In this document: positions 33,061 to 35,346 of the stretch, one piece after another
How positions within the stretch are numbered: position 1 is the stretch's first letter
Layout of the letters: the number at the start of each line of letters is the position of its first letter
NCBI GenBank assembly: GCA_028818795.1
Contig: JAPPND010000042.1
Coordinates: forward strand, 1 to 35,346
DNA: 35,346 nt
From: Gammaproteobacteria bacterium
GTDB taxonomy: Bacteria > Pseudomonadota > Gammaproteobacteria > Pseudomonadales > Azotimanducaceae
Direction of reading: 5' to 3'
Translations under genes and position numbers: made by a program
The notes under the pieces: generated by a model
What the model saw: the letters and a program-made list of their open reading frames with translations, nothing else
Database searches by the model: none
What the model was told of the DNA's origin: nothing

Positions 33061-33837
33061 TCAAGCGTTCCTGATCGTTAGACCCCCATCCACGGGCAAC
33101 GCCACGCCCGTGATGTACTGCGCAGCGGGCAATACCAGGCTCAGGGTCGCGTGGGCGACCTCTTCCGGGTCCGCGTAGCGTCTCAGCGCGACCCGTCGAC
33201 GGGCGAACTCGCGCTTGTCCGCCTCCGGGATGGACTCGGTCAATCCCGTGTGGACCGGTCCGGGACAGACACAGTTGACGGTGATGTTCTCGGTGCCGAA
33301 CTCGACGGCCAGGGAGCGCGTCAGGCCGATCACGCCGTGCTTCGCCGCAGTGTAGGGGCTGGACCGTTTCGTCGCGCCCAAGCCCTCCGTGGACGCGATA
33401 TTGACGATTCGTCCACCACCCGACTGACGAAGGTAGGGCAATGCGGCGCGGATGATGCGGACATGGGCCGTAAGCAGTACGTCGAACGCTCGCTGCCAAG
33501 TCGCCTCGTATTCGTCGCCGTCCACGGGCCCGCCAGCGCCGATGCCGGCGTTGTTGACGACGATGTCGATCCCGCCGAAGTGAGCGGCCACTTCCGGGAC
33601 GACGCGGTTTATCGCGTCGAGATCGGCGACGTTCAAGGTCCAGCCCTTCACCGGATAGCCGGCGTCGGCGATCTCGCGGACCACCGTCTCCAAGGGTTCC
33701 GCGTTGATATCGAGCGCCGCCACCTTTGCGCCTTCGTCCGCGAACAGTGCGGCGGTGGCCCGGCCCATGCCGCTGGCCGCGCCGGTGACGATGGCCACCT
33801 TGCCTTCGATTGAGCGGCTGAGCTTGGTCAGTCTCAT
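33061..33837 (-). CDS. Short-chain dehydrogenase/reductase (SDR)
   Basis: A classical NAD(P)-dependent oxidoreductase, 258 residues. The cofactor motif TGAASGMG is at 18-25, an acidic residue after beta-2 (ALDIN) favours NAD(H), NNAG is at 95-98 and the catalytic residues are S149, Y162 and K166 (YTAAK). The C-terminus ends with the usual ITGVALPVDGG. The start at ATG 33837 gives the normal family length; the frame continues upstream without similarity and there is no strong ribosome binding site. It is the first gene of an operon with the gamma-butyrobetaine hydroxylase-like gene, so a linked role in quaternary-amine or hydroxy-acid metabolism is possible. The substrate cannot be read from the sequence. 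Confidence 0.9.
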   Translation of the reverse strand: MRLTKLSRSIEGKVAIVTGAASGMGRATAALFADEGAKVAALDINAEPLETVVREIADAGYPVKGWTLNVADLDAINRVVPEVAAHFGGIDIVVNNAGIGAGGPVDGDEYEATWQRAFDVLLTAHVRIIRAALPYLRQSGGGRIVNIASTEGLGATKRSSPYTAAKHGVIGLTRSLAVEFGTENITVNCVCPGPVHTGLTESIPEADKREFARRRVALRRYADPEEVAHATLSLVLPAAQYITGVALPVDGGLTIRNA

Positions 33838-33940
33838 GCTCAAAGGATTATCGCAGAAGCCGATCTCCATCGCGCCATTGACGTTGGCCGTTCCCTCGTC
33901 GTAGCGTGCCCCATCCCACCTCGGCTCGGACACAAAAAAG

Positions 33941-35140
33941 ATGCCTGATTCCGTGAAGCAGACGCTTTGCGCCAGCGTCGACGCCATGGCCCCGGAACTG
34001 CTCGCGGTTTCCCGGGAAATCCACGCCAACCCCGAACTCGCATTCCGGGAAACGCGCGCCGCGGCGCTCCTCGTCGGCACCGCCCGCGACCACGGCCTCG
34101 ACGTTCAGACCGGAAGCTACGGGCTCACGACCGCCTTCGAGGCGACATTCGGGTCCGAGGGTGGAAACCCCCATGCGAACGTCGCCGTCCTGGCCGAGTA
34201 CGATGCCTTGCCCGGGATCGGCCACGCCTGCGGGCACAACCTGATCGCCACGTCCGCGATGGGCGCGGCGCTCGCCCTCAATTCCCTAAGCAACGAGTTG
34301 CCCGGCCGGGTGACGCTGCTCGGCACACCCGCCGAGGAAAAAGGCGGCGGCAAGGAGCTCATGGCCCGCAACGGCGCGTTCGAGAACGTCGACGCCGCGA
34401 TGATGATGCATCCCGCCGGCATCAATCTCGCCACCATGGCGTCCATCTGCGTCGCGGAAGTGGACGTCGTCTACCACGGGCGCTCGGCCCACGCCTCCGC
34501 CATGCCGCACAAGGGTCGGAACGCCCTCGACGGCTTGTTGCTGGCCTACCAGGCCATCTCCAACCTACGCCAGCATATCCGCCACTCCGAGCGCATACAC
34601 GGCATCGTTACCGACGGTGGCCAAGCGCCCAACATCGTCCCCGACCGCGCCGCCGGCGAGTTCTACGTGCGCGCTAGGAACGCCGAGGACCTCGAGGCCT
34701 TGAAGCCCCGGGTCAAAGCCTGCTTCGAGGCCGGGGCCAAGGCGAGCGGCTGCGAGGTCGAGATGAACTGGGGCGCCGTGGACTACCTGGACCTCAACAC
34801 CAACTGGCCGCTGGCCGCGGCGTTCCAGGCGAACGCCGAGGTGCTCGGACGGAAGTTCGCTTCCGCCGAGGAACGCACCCTATCCGGCGCCGGCAGCACC
34901 GACATGGGCAACGTCAGCCACCGCGTGCCGTCGATCCACCCGATGCTCGCCGCTGCGCCCCGGGACGTGGTCATCCACAATCCCGAGTTCGCCAAGTACG
35001 CGGGTTCCGAGATGGGCGACAAGGCGGCCTTGGACGGCGCCAAGGCATTGGCGATGACGGCCTACGACTTTCTGGCGGACGCTCGCCTGCAAGCGGACGC
35101 GAAACGCGCCTTCGCAATCGCCAAGGGGCTGGCCAGCTAG
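33941..35140 (+). CDS. M20-family metallopeptidase/amidohydrolase
   Basis: A 399-residue zinc amidohydrolase of the M20 group (AbgB/HipO/PM20D2-like), which cleaves N-acyl or dipeptide amide bonds in the cytoplasm. Metal ligands and neighbours are visible: EYDALPGIGHACGHN with D88, C97 and H99; E132-E133 in PAEEKGGG; H157 in MMHPAG; and a late GSTDMGNVSH segment. The dimerisation domain begins at VDVVYHGRSAHASAMPHKGRNALDG. Length is normal and no signal peptide is present. The ATG at 33941 follows an A-rich stretch and only a weak ribosome binding site. It diverges from the SDR gene across 103 bp, which must hold both promoters. Confidence 0.9.
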   Translation: MPDSVKQTLCASVDAMAPELLAVSREIHANPELAFRETRAAALLVGTARDHGLDVQTGSYGLTTAFEATFGSEGGNPHANVAVLAEYDALPGIGHACGHNLIATSAMGAALALNSLSNELPGRVTLLGTPAEEKGGGKELMARNGAFENVDAAMMMHPAGINLATMASICVAEVDVVYHGRSAHASAMPHKGRNALDGLLLAYQAISNLRQHIRHSERIHGIVTDGGQAPNIVPDRAAGEFYVRARNAEDLEALKPRVKACFEAGAKASGCEVEMNWGAVDYLDLNTNWPLAAAFQANAEVLGRKFASAEERTLSGAGSTDMGNVSHRVPSIHPMLAAAPRDVVIHNPEFAKYAGSEMGDKAALDGAKALAMTAYDFLADARLQADAKRAFAIAKGLAS

Positions 35141-35153
35141 GTGACGGGAGGAT

Positions 35154-35229
35154 TGGTGGGCCGTCTGGGGCTCGAACCCAGGACCAACGGGTTAAAAGCC
35201 CGGTGCTCTACCGACTGAGCTAACGACCC
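35154..35229 (-). tRNA. tRNA-Lys (anticodon TTT)
   Basis: A complete 76-nt cloverleaf on the minus strand with encoded CCA. The acceptor stem GGGTCGT pairs with ACGGCCC (one G-T pair). The D arm contains GCTCAGTCGGTAGAGC, the anticodon loop is CTTTTAA and the T arm is GGTTCGAGCC. The 3' end is 14 bp from the stop of the convergent M20 gene. I see no terminator or integrated element at its 3' end. Confidence 0.97.
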
Positions 35230-35259
35230 ACGACCGTGCGCGGCGAAAAAGCGCGGCGC

Positions 35260-35288
35260 ATTGTATGTGCGGTTACTTTCAACGACAA
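35260..35288 (-). promoter_or_regulatory. Predicted sigma70 promoter of tRNA-Lys (TTGTCG-N17-TACAAT)
   Basis: On the minus strand TTGTCG (35288-35283) and TACAAT (35265-35260) are 17 bp apart. Transcription would begin near 35253, about 24 bp before the mature tRNA 5' end. A G+C-rich discriminator region (GCGCCGCGC) follows the -10, as in stringently controlled stable-RNA promoters. Confidence 0.65.
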
Positions 35289-35346
35289 GCCGCCGCACTG
35301 TCCAACGCGAAGTGAGGGTGAAGGCAAAGGCCGATTCCAAGGCGAA

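Noticed and set aside
35154-35229. tRNA-Lys as attachment site of an integrated island
   Set aside because: No integrase, no repeated tRNA 3' end elsewhere that I can see, and an ordinary M20 gene lies directly at its 3' side.

Overview
The window is a G+C-rich bacterial chromosome segment, probably proteobacterial and likely gammaproteobacterial. This rests on codon usage, sigma70-type promoters, a CCA-encoding tRNA-Lys gene and genes such as gamma-butyrobetaine-hydroxylase-like and golvesin-domain proteins. No integrase, transposase, CRISPR array or rRNA gene was seen. Five loci carry frameshifts or an in-frame stop, so the genome is either decaying or the assembly has indel errors. The large defence genes read open from end to end.

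Left part (1-5600). A Hen1-Pnkp RNA-repair operon runs leftward; Pnkp is cut by the window edge and lacks its C-terminal part. A flavin monooxygenase gene diverges from it, followed by a promoter, a possible 12-codon leader peptide and a class I methyltransferase gene with two frameshifts.

Defence island (5600-25940). Leftward, from upstream to downstream: a winged-helix-like protein; a small PD-(D/E)xK-like protein; a tight five-gene operon of SNF2-like/DUF3883 helicase, SMC/OLD-like ATPase, small PD-(D/E)xK-like nuclease, DUF1156 DNA methyltransferase, and a DUF499 ATPase with an N-terminal Swt1-type HEPN domain; then a lower-G+C module of a broken DUF3696 ATPase gene and an intact PIN-domain gene behind its own promoter. 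The helicase, methylase and DUF499 ATPase match the composition of what I recall as Hma (helicase-methylase-ATPase) candidate defence loci. The ATPase-nuclease pair is inserted between helicase and methylase and is coupled on both junctions by GTGA stop/start overlaps. A second, 1407-residue SNF2 helicase is transcribed divergently to the right, preceded by a broken zinc-ribbon-like small ORF.

Right part (25940-35346). Accessory and metabolic genes: a Uma2-family protein, an alpha-type carbonic anhydrase, an APH-like phosphotransferase, a frameshifted PDZ gene, a multiply frameshifted membrane protein ending in a golvesin-like domain, an SDR plus gamma-butyrobetaine-hydroxylase-like operon, an M20 amidohydrolase and tRNA-Lys(TTT) with its own promoter.

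Working idea (inference): the island holds several potential RNA- or DNA-cutting effectors (HEPN with an intact Rx4H motif, PIN, two PD-(D/E)xK candidates) next to a DNA methylase that could mark self, while the nearby Hen1-Pnkp pair could repair and seal RNAs cut by such ribonucleases.
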